Assembly: GCA_036571765.1 (NCBI GenBank)
Contig: BROE01000011.1
Span: forward strand, 4,787,962 to 4,851,961
DNA: 64,000 nt
DNA from: Plecoglossus altivelis
Taxonomy: Eukaryota; Chordata; Actinopteri; Osmeriformes; Plecoglossidae
Direction: 5' to 3'
The notes beneath the pieces are model-generated. The model had not been told where the DNA came from, made no database searches, and worked only from the letters and a program-made list of their open reading frames with translations. Positions within the stretch are counted from its first letter, which is position 1, and every line of letters starts with the position of its first letter. The position numbers and the translations under genes are program-made. Below are positions 39,801-52,291 of the stretch, in pieces.

Positions 39801-42800
39801 GTTGCACACATGTGCAATCACTTTTCATAAGCAATGTCACAGAGGGCTTCAAAACTGCCTACGAATCAGCACCTTTAATTAGCCTAAATCATCAGACCCT
39901 CTATTTAGTTTAAATTCAACTAGGATTACCATCATGGTCTCATTGATTTTACTGAAATATCAAAGATTATAATACTATGTAAACTTTTAAACTGTTTCAA
40001 AATGTTTCTTCTAGAATTGATGGTAGTCATGCACCAGCTCAATACAAGAGGGAGCCCTACTGCAAAGCTTCTAATTTATTGATAAATGGCAACTTATATA
40101 GCTAACCATGCATTTATAATTCATATACCCCATAAATACTGCAGCAGGGCTGTACTCTTGTCTACAGGACCAGTGTGGGCATCTTCAAAGGTTAGAGGCA
40201 TGTCACCTTAGTGCCAAAAATTCAACACCGCTCTCAAACACATCTGTTCAAGTGGTGAGCAGTAAAGAAATGACTTTTTGTATTGTGGATGATTATGCAC
40301 ATAAAAAAACAGAGGAAAAAAACAACAACAAAGAAAGACAGAAAACTGGAAAGGAACTTCAAGTCAGAAAGTTTGGCAGAACAGGAGGAGGAGACGAGTA
40401 ACGCCGTCTAAACGTCTGCTCGAAAAGAACCTTTTGGGAATGACTGCCTGTGCCTGTTTGCTTGGTTGAGGGAGATAATGGCTCTGGCCTAACAAGCCAC
40501 TTCACACCTACTGATTATCCACCACTGTAGACAGAAAAAGCAGGACGTTTCACTGGGAGCAGCAGGTCTGTTGGCTTGGGAGGCCAGACAAGACAACTAT
40601 ACCATGGGACTTTCAGGGAATATTATATAACCAAGGTAAATAACACGTCTGCGGCTGTGGTTGGTTCAAAAAGTCACTTTTGGATCCTCTTGGGAGATAG
40701 CAAGCAAGCCTATTTCATTAGAAATGTTGATGTCGAAAAGAGTAAAACACTGCAGAAGAACACCTTGACCGAACGCATTACGTCAAGTTAAGGGTCTCTT
40801 CTGCGGACAGGTCTTCACTACATTTAACAGGATGACACCCTGCGTGAGAGTGACTGTGCTTGAGTAGCTTCCATTTTTAGTTCAACAGTACTCGCTGATT
40901 TGACAAGACCTGGATGGCTTCAGCTATGCAATTATAAAACGGAACGCTTCCATTACCCAGTCCTATTGATTTAGATGAGAAATTACTTCAAGGAGGAGAG
41001 GAAGGATGCTTTTGAATGTGTTTGAATGAGGCCATTTCTATCCCACTCTTCCCCCAAAGGAAATGATCTGAGACAGATGATTGGACCGTCCTCTAATTAG
41101 ATAAGCCAATTATTGAAAAGGTCATACACTGTTATTGAATGAGAGAGCAAATAAGTTGCGCAAAAGAGTAGCCCACTTATTTATACTGCTGCTTAGTACA
41201 GCCTTTAAACAAGCCATGTATGGTTAATAGGTCAACGGTATGCAGCTCTCTCTCAGAATCAGCTTTGAGGGGGTTTAAGATTTGAAGTGACATGTGACCA
41301 GGGTGAACAAAACGAATCAAAGCCTACATTGAGAAAGCTAACGTTCCTTGTTGATTACAAAAACAACCACTACTGTAAAAACAGAATTTGTATCACGATC
41401 AAATGATCCATAACTGTATTGAGTTGAGTTAATCCCCCTCGCCTGATCCCCTAACCAAACCACCCTTTAACGTCTCAAAACAAGGACGAATCCCGTGGAG
41501 AAACTGACCCTTCATCTGAATACTTGTCACTTGGTTCACCGTCTGACGTCAGGGTGATTAGACAAGCCTCGCCATGCAGTAATCACCCCCACGCCTTGCC
41601 AAGTCAACCGCAAAAACATCCCAGCAGTCTTCAGGACTTGTAATTATAAGTAATGGACAAACACCAGAGTGAGCAGAGTGTGAAAGTGGCTTAAAGAGGG
41701 TGCTGAGACAGCTTCCCAGAGCAGGGGCACAGTCCATGTTGAACCACCGCAGAGGCTGGGAGATGGTCGTCGTCTTTCTACCTGACCTAACATGAAGTGT
41801 GGAAAAGCCCCATTCGGTCCTAAGCTAAAGACGGTGTGTGTTTGAGGGTGACAGGTGAGGCAGGGAGGGAGAGAAAGCTTTTGTCACTGAGATTGAGGTT
41901 GAAATCTGATGCAAGCCGGAGTGTCACGCGAGAAGCTGTGTTGAGGCGATGTTTTCTCCTGAGGGGAACCTGACAGGGAGCTGAATGATGGTGATGAGAC
42001 ACGCTGGGGTTTCTCCCTTCCCCTGTCACTCTGCCCCCCGTTTCTTCAGAGATCAAAAGCCGGATGGAAGATAAGATGTCAGGTGTGGGAAAAAGTTAAC
42101 ATTGGTACATATTATCCCCCGGGGGCATTAAAGAAGAAGAAGAAAGACTTCTGAGAGACTTTGTGACGTCGTTAACATTGTAGAACTTTGAAAGTGAATG
42201 ATTACATCAATATATCACTCTGAAATGGGTACTGTGCCAAAGATCAAAACCTAGAAGCTGTACAGGAGGAAGCCTGATAGATGATTCATAGATGTGGGAA
42301 GAGAAAGGTGAAGTTCGATTCCTGAGGGAAATGGCAGTAACTCATCCATACCTGACAGTATGGTGAGTTTCCAGCTTCCACACTTAGAGACTTTGCCCTT
42401 TGAACCTGGCGGAGACAACCCTATGGGATAGTCGGTAGCGTACAACACGCGCACACACACACACACACACACGCAGGGAAACAGGAGCCGGGCAGAGGAA
42501 TGTGGGCCTCCCCCCCTTTTGTGTCCGGAATGTGTCTTGTCACAGACACCCTCTTTCACTTTCACACACACACTGGTGAAAGGGAAGCAGCCTTCCCAAC
42601 ATGAAACATACTCAGGCTTCCCAGTGTTGTAAGCACTCTCATATCCTCCAGGCCTTATCTGACCCCTGCAACTCAATTCCTAAGGGGGAGCCCCCATGTA
42701 AACACACAACACGTCAACCCCAACATAGTCACCAGCTGAGACATATGTGGCTGTATTGAATGTCCGCTGTCATGCTATCATGTCTACGGTAACTGCTCAG

Positions 42801-45090
42801 ATTGGGATAACTAGGCACAATGAAGTTTAGCTGGGTTTCCTCCTTAGACAAGTTGTTCCCTTTTCATCTCGACAACATCTTGGAGCTTGAGTGGGGAAAG
42901 GTGAGAGAGTGACTTTAACGTGAAGCTTATAAATAGGTGGCTTAGTCTGCATATAAAACTGGTGGGGCCGGGCTGTGTCACTTTTACTTTAGGCCAGCTG
43001 TCAGTCCCCGGCTCCAGCCACCCAGAAGGAGCAAGTGACAGGCTGTAAACAGTGTCCTTGTGGACCCTAGCTCCCACGCTGACCCCCTCCTCCCCCCCTC
43101 CCCCCTCAGAGGCTGTCAGCAGCTCCTGCTTAAAGACAAGAGGAATGTGGAGTTTCAGTAAAAAATAAAAATGGAAACCTGATTGAGGAAAGCAGGCGTG
43201 GAGACAAGGCTGGGGAGGCTGGTAGGTTACAGTAACCTGTATCCTCTGGCTAGGCTTTCCACAGGGCTTACCTGCACAAGCTATGGGCCTACAGGGTAGA
43301 CCATGATGGTCCGAGTACCACCTACTTTACTTCACCCAAGACTCTAAAATACTGAAGTGCTTTCTGCTGAGGGGGGCCTTCAGATTGGACAGTACTAAAG
43401 ACCGCTAACGCCTGTCTAAAAACAGGCATCAAGCTCCTCTGCTATTCTTCTCCTTCACACTCTTTGTTCTATCATGTCAGACCTAAGTTCTTCATAGAAA
43501 TCATTACAAAGAGGAGATGTACCAGGAAGTAGCAGCCAGCTCCGAGAAAGCAATTAGCACACGCAAGTTAAGAGTCTGCATCAAGTCACGTGGGTAGAGA
43601 GAATAAGATCAGACTTGTTGTACTTGTCAGCCTTTGGAAAGCGGGCTAGTGAGAATGAGTGAGAGGGAAGATAGAGCAGGAAGGGAGAGAAGTGGGGAGG
43701 GAGGGGACATGATCAGCCCTCAAAGTCACAGAGAGACAAACACATCAAGTGAAAAGTCTGGTGTATGAAGAGGACATTGCTTTCAATACGGTGCAATTAT
43801 AATGGCTGACGCCAACATGGAACCAAGAGTACTTAAGGTATTTGATCTATAATCCACCAATGGCTGTCCGAAGAATGGAGGGATGACAACCAAACGTGCA
43901 TGCCAACAGAAACGTGTGTCTGTGAACAGACATCCTAGCAAGAGAACATTAATGCTTTGATCGCACAGTCAGTCTAACCCTGAGGGACGAAGACCCGAGG
44001 CTGTGTTGGTTGATGACTTGGAACTCACTTATTTCTCCAGACAGTTACAGTTAGGGAGAGAGCCAGAGGAAGCTCAGGATAATGAACGAGAATCAGACAG
44101 TGAATATGAGGAAAGGTTATTAGATGTAAAGGATCAGCTTGCATACAAAAACAAGAGCTCCTCTCATCAGTTCAACTGGTTGCTTCAGACTGTTCCACTG
44201 GCTGTCATTGCCAGCCAACGGGCATGGTTTACCAAGTAGAAGGGCATTGAATTACACTCACACACATACACACACACTAACTCTACTACTTCATCATTTT
44301 CTGGTACCTGGATATACACACTCCTGACATTGTGCAGCATATTAACCAATGAGAGGTCACCAGATCGACATGAGAGAGATCCTTTCATCCCCACTTTAGA
44401 AAACTCTGGTTGGTAATGACTCCCTCGACAGTAGCAGTGGCAGGAGAGCTGGGGGAGGACAGAGGGGAACCAGTGGTCAAGGGGAGGGGGAAGGGAGTGG
44501 GTGTTTGCGCCAGCATGTGTCAAATCCATAACATAAGCTATCTGGAACGTTCTTTCATGACTAGGACCTCTGTATTAAAAACACATGAAAGCAGGTGTTT
44601 ACGGAGTGGTGCAGTGATATATGTTGTGGTAAATGTTGCTGGTTCATGTCTCCTTCTATGAATCGCCTAGGATCTTTTTTCTAAGTCTGCAGAGTGAATA
44701 CCTGACATTTTGTTGACTGGCCTTTTGTAGCTTTGTGAGTGCAGTTGACCACTTGCAGGCATCACCCAGTCAAAAGTAAACTCACCCACACAACAGGGTG
44801 ACTCAGACTCACTGACCTGATGGTATAGTCACACCGTGTGGGGACAGTGAATGCCTGCCAGTGCCCAACAAGCCAGAAGGGTTTGAAGCCAACCAAGACG
44901 CCCTTTAGAAGAAAATAAAGGCTTCAGATAGCTGGTCACACATCAACTGTGAAGGATTTATATCAGATGTGGCACAGATTCACATCTGCATGCTTCTGTT
45001 AGCAAAGCAAACCTTACCGCACGGGATTGCAACCACAGACCAGCGTGCTTGACCACATACAGCAAAAAAGTGCCTAAAAGCACATGCTCG

Positions 45091-45137
<47 letters not shown>

Positions 45138-46451
45138 CCCTGTATTGTGCCTGTCCCTGGAGGAGTTTGGTGGTTTTCTTTCAGTGGTTCTTCAATAAAG
45201 CCAGAGCCATTCATCTGTATTATCGTCCCTGCCTAAGAAGCAGACCAGCTAGGCTAATGTGTCTCATCCCTCTGAATAAAGAACATCTTCACCACCTGGT
45301 TGTTTGTCATGTCACTCCACTACTGGCCACAGGACATTATAGGGATTACCTCTTAATGCTTCCCTAAAACTTTCCATTTCAGATTATTTTTTGATCCAGG
45401 GATAAAAGTGGCCCTAAGCCTATTTCCTTGTCCAGGAACTGTGGACATGTCACATTTTGACAATGAAGCTTTTTGTGTATGCTGAAGTTTAAGTCAAGCG
45501 GTTATCTAACCAAATGCAGGTTCTATGCAAAAAAAACACATTTCTGAGCAACCACTCATTCAGACCTGTCCCAGAGGTTTGACTTAGGTCATAAATCTTC
45601 TATTCCATTCCAAATTGTGAGCAAAAAAACATTTTCTATTATTTTCCTGTACTAGCAGTTTTGGCGGAAAACTGCAGAGTGGCAGGGAACTTGTGCAAGC
45701 ATGACAACTCAACTTAACAAAGTTGGACAGAGAACGGATTTTCCCAGACCCAATTATTGCCGAAAATCTTTTAAGAAAGCTTGCTAAGTCCAGCAAAAAG
45801 AAGAAGAAGTAATAACGAGGCCTAGAGTGTCACAAGTATTTAAGTACTCCTTGATCAGATCAAAGAACCAGGTATAATTTAGGAACGTTTTCGTGCCACA
45901 AGACTCCAAACCAGAGAACGCAAACACCCATACAGCCATTCACCCAAAGACCACCATGACTGTTCCAGACAGGGCTTAGGTATGTTTTACCAACACACCT
46001 CAATTACCAAACCCCAAAACCGAAGCTGTTATTTGACTGATCAGAACTTCAAACAGAAATAACACAATGGTAATCTCGCGTTAAGAGTTGGAGAGGCTAG
46101 ATTATTGCTAATGACTCCACCGACTGAACATGTATGGAATCAGTGAGGCGAAAAGCTTCAGTTAAAACTTAGCGAATCGTGTTTATTCTACACATACTTT
46201 CTGTGTGTGGTGCCTTGAGGAAAAGACTTTAAAACCAGCCACCTTCAGAGATAATCACTGCCATTCATGTGCGCCCACATTCACATTTACAGCTGCTCTC
46301 CAGTAGTAGTAGATTTCTGAGAAACAGGATCAAGTCGTGATTAATTTACGTGTAAATAAAAAAGGAAACGATGTAGCAAATAGTGACCCTCTTTGAAGGG
46401 GTCCTATAAAAAGATTTAAAAGACGTTTAAGGGTATACATACTGACAGACC

Positions 46452-46490
<39 letters not shown>

Positions 46491-48553
46491 AGGATACACA
46501 CTGGTTGGAAGAGTAGAACTGGTGGCCTGATTGTGGGTATGTGTGTGTCCGGGAATCTCCCAGGCCTATAATTATACTGTGGTGGGAGTGAAGCTGATAA
46601 CAGAGCTGGGCAGAGCGAGGGATGGGGAGGGGGGGGGGGGGGGGGTTACAGGGGAGCTACGGCAACGTCAGAGATCAGCACAACCTTCCCAACATAGAAC
46701 TTTCACCAGTGACACTGCCCATTCATTTCCTGTCAGCTCATCACTCACTAGGAAACACACACGCACAAAAAGATCGAGATAGTTCTTTAATATGACACGC
46801 ACACAAACACACAAAGATCACAGATGCACCATTTGACACACGCGCACACACAGATCAGCCACAGCAGAGGCAGTCAGTAGCCCCAATTACATTACGCCCT
46901 CTAAATTAGCAACAACATCGGCAGATTCAATATGGCATGTACGAAGTTTACTTGAGATTCTCTCAATGTCGACCCAGTGTTGCTATGGGGATGGCATGAC
47001 ACATGCAAAATCACTATTCGACTGTCATGCAGAAGGTTATCTTGTCCTTGGCCCTGTAGTTGAGAAACAACAGAAAGATGTTCTGATCTCCTTTCGACAT
47101 CGTCTCCACCCAGGAACACAGATAATTCTGCCCTGCCATGACCTCACAGGTACAACACCAATGTATATCAATAATAAATAAAGACCAGAGGATTCAACAG
47201 AATTAAGATGGGGACATTGTACACGTAATCCGATGCGTGAGAGTATGGGTCGTTAATACCACTTTGAACAAATGATATAAATATATAAAACATCGAATCA
47301 TTCATTGACCCTGAATCCTACAGCAAGCGGATCTCGAGTGTTGTAACGACAATGCAGTCAGTCAATGACGGGAGTCATTCTGTAAGTGAGGCCAAAGGAA
47401 CAAGCCCTACATGACTGCAAATGAAGCCATGAAAGAACATGAAGCACCCCTATTCTTGAGAAATGGGGGTGTCCATCCCATAGGAACGATCTTATTATCC
47501 TAATGGAACAGACCCAAGCGAGTGAAGGGACCAGACTGCCTGGGCTGTTAGGGGGATGGTCAGGGACAGGGGCTGGTATTGTCTGAAGTTTGGTGGCCCT
47601 TCAGCAAAGTCCCCCTCTTCTTCAGATACAGCTCTTCAACAAGATGACATTAGCATGAGAGTTCCCTTCCTCCTCTGTCCAGATCTAACAAGCCAGCTCT
47701 GAACATGTGGATGGAAGGAAGCTGACACAGCACGTGTATTTGCCACTGATATCTCTTAATGACAAAGACTCTCTTTCCATATAATGTGGAAAAACTGTTT
47801 TATATCTGTTTTGTTTGAAGCACGACCTAAAAGACTAAAAGTTCAGTTAATTCACTTTTAGCCTTGAACCATGGTCAGTGTTACAGTGTTAATGGGAACG
47901 ACAGTCTTGTTGAATAGGTAAGCAGGTCAACACGTCTTTCGTCATGTTTATTGAAAAACAAAACACGTGCGTCAAAATAATGGAGGGGGTGGGGTCAACA
48001 TAGTTGTGTTTCTGAGTTTTGGGTCACAATGTGTTTGGACCAAAAGTAGCCTACTTTTATCGCAAGCAAGGATAAACAGTGTAACAGACAGTGTAATAAC
48101 ACATAGCAGCTCAAACAATGTAACAGTGACGAAAGCTCATTGTAGGCTAATACAAGTATTAATTAGGCAATTTCGTTGCTTCTCGCAGAATGGTAATAAA
48201 GTTTTAGGATCAACATTTTTAAGCCTCGAACATGCGGTGAACCCGACGCAAACACAAGCAGAGCCTATTACAAATCGATGAAACTTGCCATATCCGACTT
48301 GACCGCGAAATGAGTACATAAAGGCATGCAACCACCTACACTCCAACTCTACATAAAACAAAATGCGTAGCAATTTAGGAATTAGACAGAGAAACGTGAC
48401 TACAGTCGTTGATCAAAATTAAACAAAGTTGAAATAGTTTCTGATTGCACAACTAACCTGCGAGACCAAAGGAATAAGTGTTTGCTCCACCGATCGAGTT
48501 TTGATTTCCAGACCGGAATCGAAGTTCCCACTACCGCAAGGAGATGAAGCCAT
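18215..48553 (-). CDS. ctnnal1: Alpha-catulin (catenin alpha-like 1)
   Basis: Nineteen coding exons, 5' to 3': 48458-48553, 31363-31552, 28038-28225, 27212-27331, 26238-26327, 25284-25454, 24942-25142, 24175-24261, 23906-24064, 23655-23747, 22635-22785, 21661-21698, 21486-21536, 20911-21065, 20736-20784, 20098-20154, 19213-19332, 18510-18593 and 18215-18394. They join in phase to 759 codons plus stop; human is 734 aa. Exon 1 gives DSGLEIKTRSVEQTL, and an in-frame stop at 48581 supports this start. Conserved blocks include ITTLINHKD, RTLQAIHRVGQAV, LLSSVTKVLVLADR, MAAARAVLEKCTMMLLTASK, MEDFTDSAYTSHEHR (314-328), SGTEPLEITCIHAEETF and SSKIAKENLEVFCEAWESQ. It is an alpha-helical vinculin/alpha-catenin family member. 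Alpha-catulin is described as a cytoplasmic scaffold linking Rho-GEF, IKK-beta and dystrobrevin. The last exon encodes a basic, serine-rich tail of about 59 residues unlike the short human end as I recall it. Confidence 0.97.
18676..18860. repeat. Teleost interspersed repeat fragment in ctnnal1 intron 18
   Basis: It starts with CCATCCATCCA and continues with a strongly recognisable series: GGGGTCACGGGTGACTGGAG, CCTAACCCAGTAG, GGCGGGGTACACCCTGGACT and GTCGCAGGGCACA. This series is common in teleost introns (the 'ggcggggtacaccctgga' family). The copy is diverged. The named family would need a Dfam search. Confidence 0.65.
22224..22279. repeat. (CT)n microsatellite in ctnnal1 intron 11
   Basis: A pure CT run of about 56 bp between ctnnal1 exons 11 and 12. 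It reads as SLSLSL in one frame and has no coding role. Confidence 0.95.
22602..22632. repeat. (AC)n tract abutting ctnnal1 exon 11 donor
   Basis: About 31 bp of AC repeat end two bases before the exon 11 splice donor on the minus strand. The transcript therefore reads exon, then GUAUGUGUGUGUGUG. The repeat forms nearly the whole start of the intron. Confidence 0.9.
25490..26236. repeat. Degenerate TG-rich tract filling ctnnal1 intron 5
   Basis: About 750 bp of irregular TG repeats, broken by single T, G or GG insertions (TGTTGTGTG, TGTGGTGTG), with a (TTTG)n patch near 26073-26092. It fills the intron between exon 6 (ends 25454) and exon 5 (starts 26238) and runs up to the exon 5 donor. It yields cysteine/valine-rich plus-strand and threonine/histidine-rich minus-strand frames that are not genes. 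The irregular insertions may include sequencing error. Confidence 0.9.
27781..28030. repeat. 34-bp minisatellite next to ctnnal1 exon 3 donor
   Basis: Seven to eight copies of a 34-bp unit containing TGTGAGTGTGCCTATATGCT and TGTATATGTCTGTA, with C/T and A/T variants. The array ends seven bases before the exon 3 splice donor on the minus strand (28037). The repeated frame reads MCLYACICLY; there is no evidence that it is translated. Confidence 0.92.
29611..29674. repeat. (AC)n / (GC) compound microsatellite
   Basis: CA repeats interrupted by CATGCACGCGCGCGCAC, in ctnnal1 intron 2. Alternating purine-pyrimidine DNA of this kind can adopt Z-DNA, but only the repeat itself is seen. Confidence 0.88.
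31598..31637. repeat. (ACAG)n microsatellite
   Basis: About ten copies of ACAG just upstream of ctnnal1 exon 2 in the transcript. On the minus strand it reads (CTGT)n and precedes the exon 2 acceptor by about 45 bp. Confidence 0.93.
34639..34927. repeat. Long polypurine (GA-rich) tract in ctnnal1 intron 1
   Basis: Nearly 290 bp of almost uninterrupted A and G on the plus strand, mainly GAGA and GGAGA words. Long homopurine tracts can form triplex DNA. On the minus strand it reads as serine/leucine-rich frames of over 140 codons, which are repeat artefacts. Confidence 0.85.
38673..38772. repeat. Exact 50-bp tandem duplication
   Basis: Two identical 50-bp copies lie head to tail (38673-38722 and 38723-38772), each starting GCTCTCGTATCACTCAGCTG and ending with TGGTCACATGC. 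Absence of any mismatch points to a very recent event or an assembly slip. Confidence 0.95.
45091..45136. repeat. (AC)n microsatellite
   Basis: About 46 bp of AC repeat in ctnnal1 intron 1, preceded by GCTCGTGCGCGC. Confidence 0.93.
46451..46487. repeat. (ACAG)n microsatellite
   Basis: About nine ACAG units in ctnnal1 intron 1, the same motif as at 31598-31637 and the complement type of the CCTG/CTGT arrays further right. Confidence 0.92.
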
Positions 48554-49636
48554 TCCCGCCGATCTCTTTGACACAAAGCTCTACTGAGTTACCGCTACCT
48601 GGCAGTTTGATCCAGCAAAGTATCTTGACCAGGCTAGGAATTACAGCTATAGCGGTTTTTGATCAGCTGGTATTGTTATCTGATCTTTGATAAATGCGCC
48701 AGGGAACAACACGTTTTAATCCACTCGCTCACGGCTGTACAGCGTTCGGTGCGTCCGCTAATGTCCATGTAGTTCACTCAACTACGAGGAGGAGAGGACT
48801 GCTGCAGCAACTAGGGAGAGTGGGTTGGCTAACCAGCACACCAGGACACACTCACAGAGACACGCACATTCACACACGGTGTATGCTACACCTACTCAAT
48901 AATTGACTTAGAACTATCAGCAGACAAGTTATTAAACAGCGTAAACGTAGGCAAGTTAATCGAGACAACTGAATAAATATTGTAAAACATGATTGTGCTG
49001 CTTCTTCTATTTTTCAGCTCCTCTGGACTATTTTATTTTCAATTTGTTCCACTTTCAGTGGATATTTGATTGTATGTGTTAAATACATATTATAAGACGC
49101 ATCCAAATCAGAGGCGCCATAGCAAGATCACTGAGTCGATGTCCGAAGGCATCCCTCTCATCTTTGAAGCCTGGTGTTTTATGACTGAAGCAAGACAGTC
49201 AGCATGGGACCGTAGGAATGGTCTTCAAGTCTCTCTGCTACAACAGGACAAAGAAAGATACGAAGCTTGCCTTTTGTCAGGTGTTCGTATTTACTATCCC
49301 ATTGATTTGTCTCGAACCATAGACCGCCTATCTACACCAGCTGATCTACAACTGGGTGTTGCTCATTGTCTGATGGGTCAGATACAGGAACAACCTAACC
49401 CTAGTTTATGGTAAATACCATGTCTGAATGGAGATAGGGATCCATGCATGTATAAATATTTATTTCTAGGAAAACATAGGTTTCAAACCATCCATCTGTG
49501 GCCTTTTTGTCACATATTTGTTTATTCAGAACAAACTATACAACGCTGATCAGGAAACAAGTGTTGATCATGTGGACTGGTGATGTAGATAACCCTGTCC
49601 CAGTGAGAGCACTGGAGCCCAAGCGACCCTACCCCC

Positions 49637-49638
49637 TA

Positions 49639-49702
<64 letters not shown>

Positions 49703-49703
49703 C
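49637..49703. repeat. (CCTG)n microsatellite
   Basis: About 17 uninterrupted CCTG tetramers roughly 1.1 kb upstream of the ctnnal1 start codon. This is the same repeat motif that expands in human CNBP, though the locus is unrelated. Confidence 0.95.
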
Positions 49704-50374
49704 CACTCACAATTGGTGTGTTTATTTAAACCCCCCAGAGCTGGGCTTTACTTAAAACCATCTTGTTTATACAGTGTGCACATGAACACAGGCACGCATA
49801 CAACAGAAACACACAGACGGAACCAGCAGCATTGGGCTGCATCATTACGATGGAATTCCAGAATAATCAGAAGTGTGTTCCACTGTGAGGGTTGAGGTAT
49901 CTACTTTTTGTGGTTGGTAGTGTACACAAAGAATGGTTGCTTTAACCATATAGCACCACCGCCCTAATTGACATTGAATTGCAGTGTAACATTCTTCTGC
50001 CGAAGTGTGTAGAGAAAGAGTGAAGATTGTGTAGTAACTGATACAAATGGGTATTACACTCTCTGTAAGTGGTGACGGTTACACACATACGATATTTAGA
50101 GAGAAGCAAAACACCTGTTATGCAGAACAATTTGTATTTTTTGGTCAATTGTTTTTCCTTAGTCCTATTTTCAAAAGTTGGCAAGCTACTTTGCATTCTT
50201 ACTGTGCTTTGACGAGTTGTCTGACTAGAAGCAGAGAGCTCTCTGTGAGCTTGTGAATAGCCGTATATCACATTGTACAAGGGTATTAGTTATTGAATAA
50301 TAAACGTGTGTGTGATTATCTTGCTAACAGCTGCAGACTGCTCTTCAAACACTTTAGAAGTACTGATTTACATG

Positions 50375-50377
<3 letters not shown>

Positions 50378-50420
<43 letters not shown>
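50378..50420. repeat. (CT)n microsatellite
   Basis: About 43 bp of pure CT between ctnnal1 and elp2. It gives leucine/serine frames on the plus strand and arginine/glutamate frames on the minus strand. Confidence 0.95.
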
Positions 50421-50423
<3 letters not shown>

Positions 50424-51056
50424 CATGTGCCGCCCCGCTCTCTCTTTCATTTTGTCGTCTATGCATAGCCCGTGGGACAGGATCTGCTGGGCTGAATGTA
50501 AGATGGTGAAGCAAGGGTGATTTCCTGTGCCTCCAGACATGAAGTAAGCGTGCTGGCTCTTATTCTCTCCTCCGAGGTGTCAAAGGAACGAAGGATTGTG
50601 CCGCCATTCTGAGCTCTGTCAAGGATTTCCGCAGGCGTTTCGGGGGCAGGCGTAGGAGGTCGTATCTAAGACGCGGTGTGATGCTGAGACACTGCCGCAC
50701 ATCGTGGAAGTCTTACAGTTCTTATCTAACATTGTCAGAGGCTTTCTGGCCATTATTCTTCACTCGCAGGAGCAGAAGTGTGTTCATTCTAATATACAAT
50801 GCAGGATAACACGTGAGATGGGGAAATTTGGCTTCATCCCTGGGTCTACAGCAGTGATCCCAGGTCCAGACCTAGCTCATGACCTCAGCAGATGACCTGA
50901 CCTGACCTGAACAGATGGGCAAGTCAGAGAATGGGGTGGAAAAATTGTATTTTGGTAACATATTAGGAGTGTATATTCATGGGTTGACCAGTGTCATTCA
51001 GTACTACTCCAACAACAAGGTTACCTGGGAGGCAGCCATAATATGAATGATCTGTG

Positions 51057-51340
51057 TCCCCATTGTCTGTCTATGTGTCTACCTGCGTGCCTGTCTGTGG
51101 GACGGTATGCCTGTCTCTGTGTGTATCTGCCTGCCTGTCTGTGTGCCTGCCTGCCTGTCTGTGTGTGTGCCTATCCATGTGTCTGCCTGCCTGTCCGTGT
51201 GTCTGCCTGCCTGTCCGTGTGTCTGCCTGCCTGTCCATGTGTCTGCCTGCCTGTCCGTGTGTCTGCCTGTCTACCTGCCATCTTGTCTGTCTGTCTGCCT
51301 ACATGCATGTCTGTCTGTCTGCCTGCCTGCCTGTCTGTGT
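51057..51340. repeat. Degenerate CCTG/TCTG/TGTG minisatellite
   Basis: About 280 bp built from CTGCCTGCCTGTCCGTGTGT-like units of about 20 bp, with at least four close copies around 51180-51270. It is open in several frames (CLPACPCVCLPV), which is typical of stop-free repeats rather than coding sequence. Confidence 0.88.
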
Positions 51341-52291
51341 GACCGGACCATGTTCTCTCTGCCATGGATGCCTAGTTGGCAGGGAGAAGACCTTGGAGGG
51401 CCAGACGTTGTTAATTGTGTAAACACAAACAGTCAGCAGTAGAAAGCAGACGCAGCTGCCAGTAATCTTGGCGTATTTTGTTTTTGCACTTCCTATGTTA
51501 CATAACAGATCACTTTAACACATTCCCCCAACACACACACACCTACAAGCTCATTACTGCTCTCGCCATCCAGCGTTCTGGAGTCTGGAGTCTAGCTGCT
51601 TATTTTTTCATCTCTACTTGCTTGTTGTTGTGTGCAGATGAGGATAACGCATAGACACGTGCCCTCTCTAACTCTCGCTCATACATGCACACACACACTC
51701 TCTCTCCTTTTCTCTCTCACGCACACAGGTTGAGGGAATGACAGGGGTTTGACCTTTACTGGAAATGATGATTATCCAGGACCAACTCCTCAATCTGTCC
51801 AGGGCTCTATCAGATAATGAGACCATCATTTCAGATGCTGTAAGTGTGTGTCTACTGGCTATTGGTAGGGTCAGACACACAGATGCACAGAGCAGTAGGG
51901 TGTGGCTTATGAGGCTAGGGTGGGGCAGGGGGCACACTGTGGCTGAACCACTTAACCACCGGTTCTCCTGCTGTAAAGGCCTGCTAAACAATTTGCGTTA
52001 GGGCATGCACTAGTCACGCACTAGCACAGAGCCATGCATCCCCAAACGCAATTGTTTAGCTGAAGGTTTCACCACAAAGCATAGCCTGTGATTCCACTAC
52101 GCTAACAGCTACACTGGAGTCAACAACAGCAAATCGGTGAGCACAGACTCTTGAATTGAAGACGACAAGAGAGCATCCTGGTCTGAGTAGAGCAGCAGTA
52201 CCCACGCAAGTCAGCACAGACAGGCAGGGGGAACGCAAAAGAAAGACGAAAATATGACAGACAGGATTTTTGTAATGTTATGTCTTCACAT

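Larger units (their letters stand above)
31553..48457 (-). other. ctnnal1: ctnnal1 intron 1 (about 16.9 kb)
   Basis: This intron separates the 32-codon first exon from exon 2. No exon of another gene was recognised inside. It holds an (ACAG)n tract at 31598-31637, purine-rich stretches near 32940-33010, 34639-34927 and 39190-39420, CA/TG microsatellites (33525-33560, 36769-36798, 45091-45136), an exact 50-bp tandem duplication at 38673-38772, an ACAG repeat at 46451-46487 and a G run at 46629-46645. GC-rich patches at 37250-37330 and 39080-39125 could mark an alternative promoter or enhancer. Confidence 0.85.

Noticed and set aside
43990..44240. 78-codon acidic frame (REPEEAQDNERESDSEYEER) in ctnnal1 intron 1
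   Set aside because: No family resemblance, no clear splice sites around it, and frames of this length are expected by chance in 17 kb of intron.
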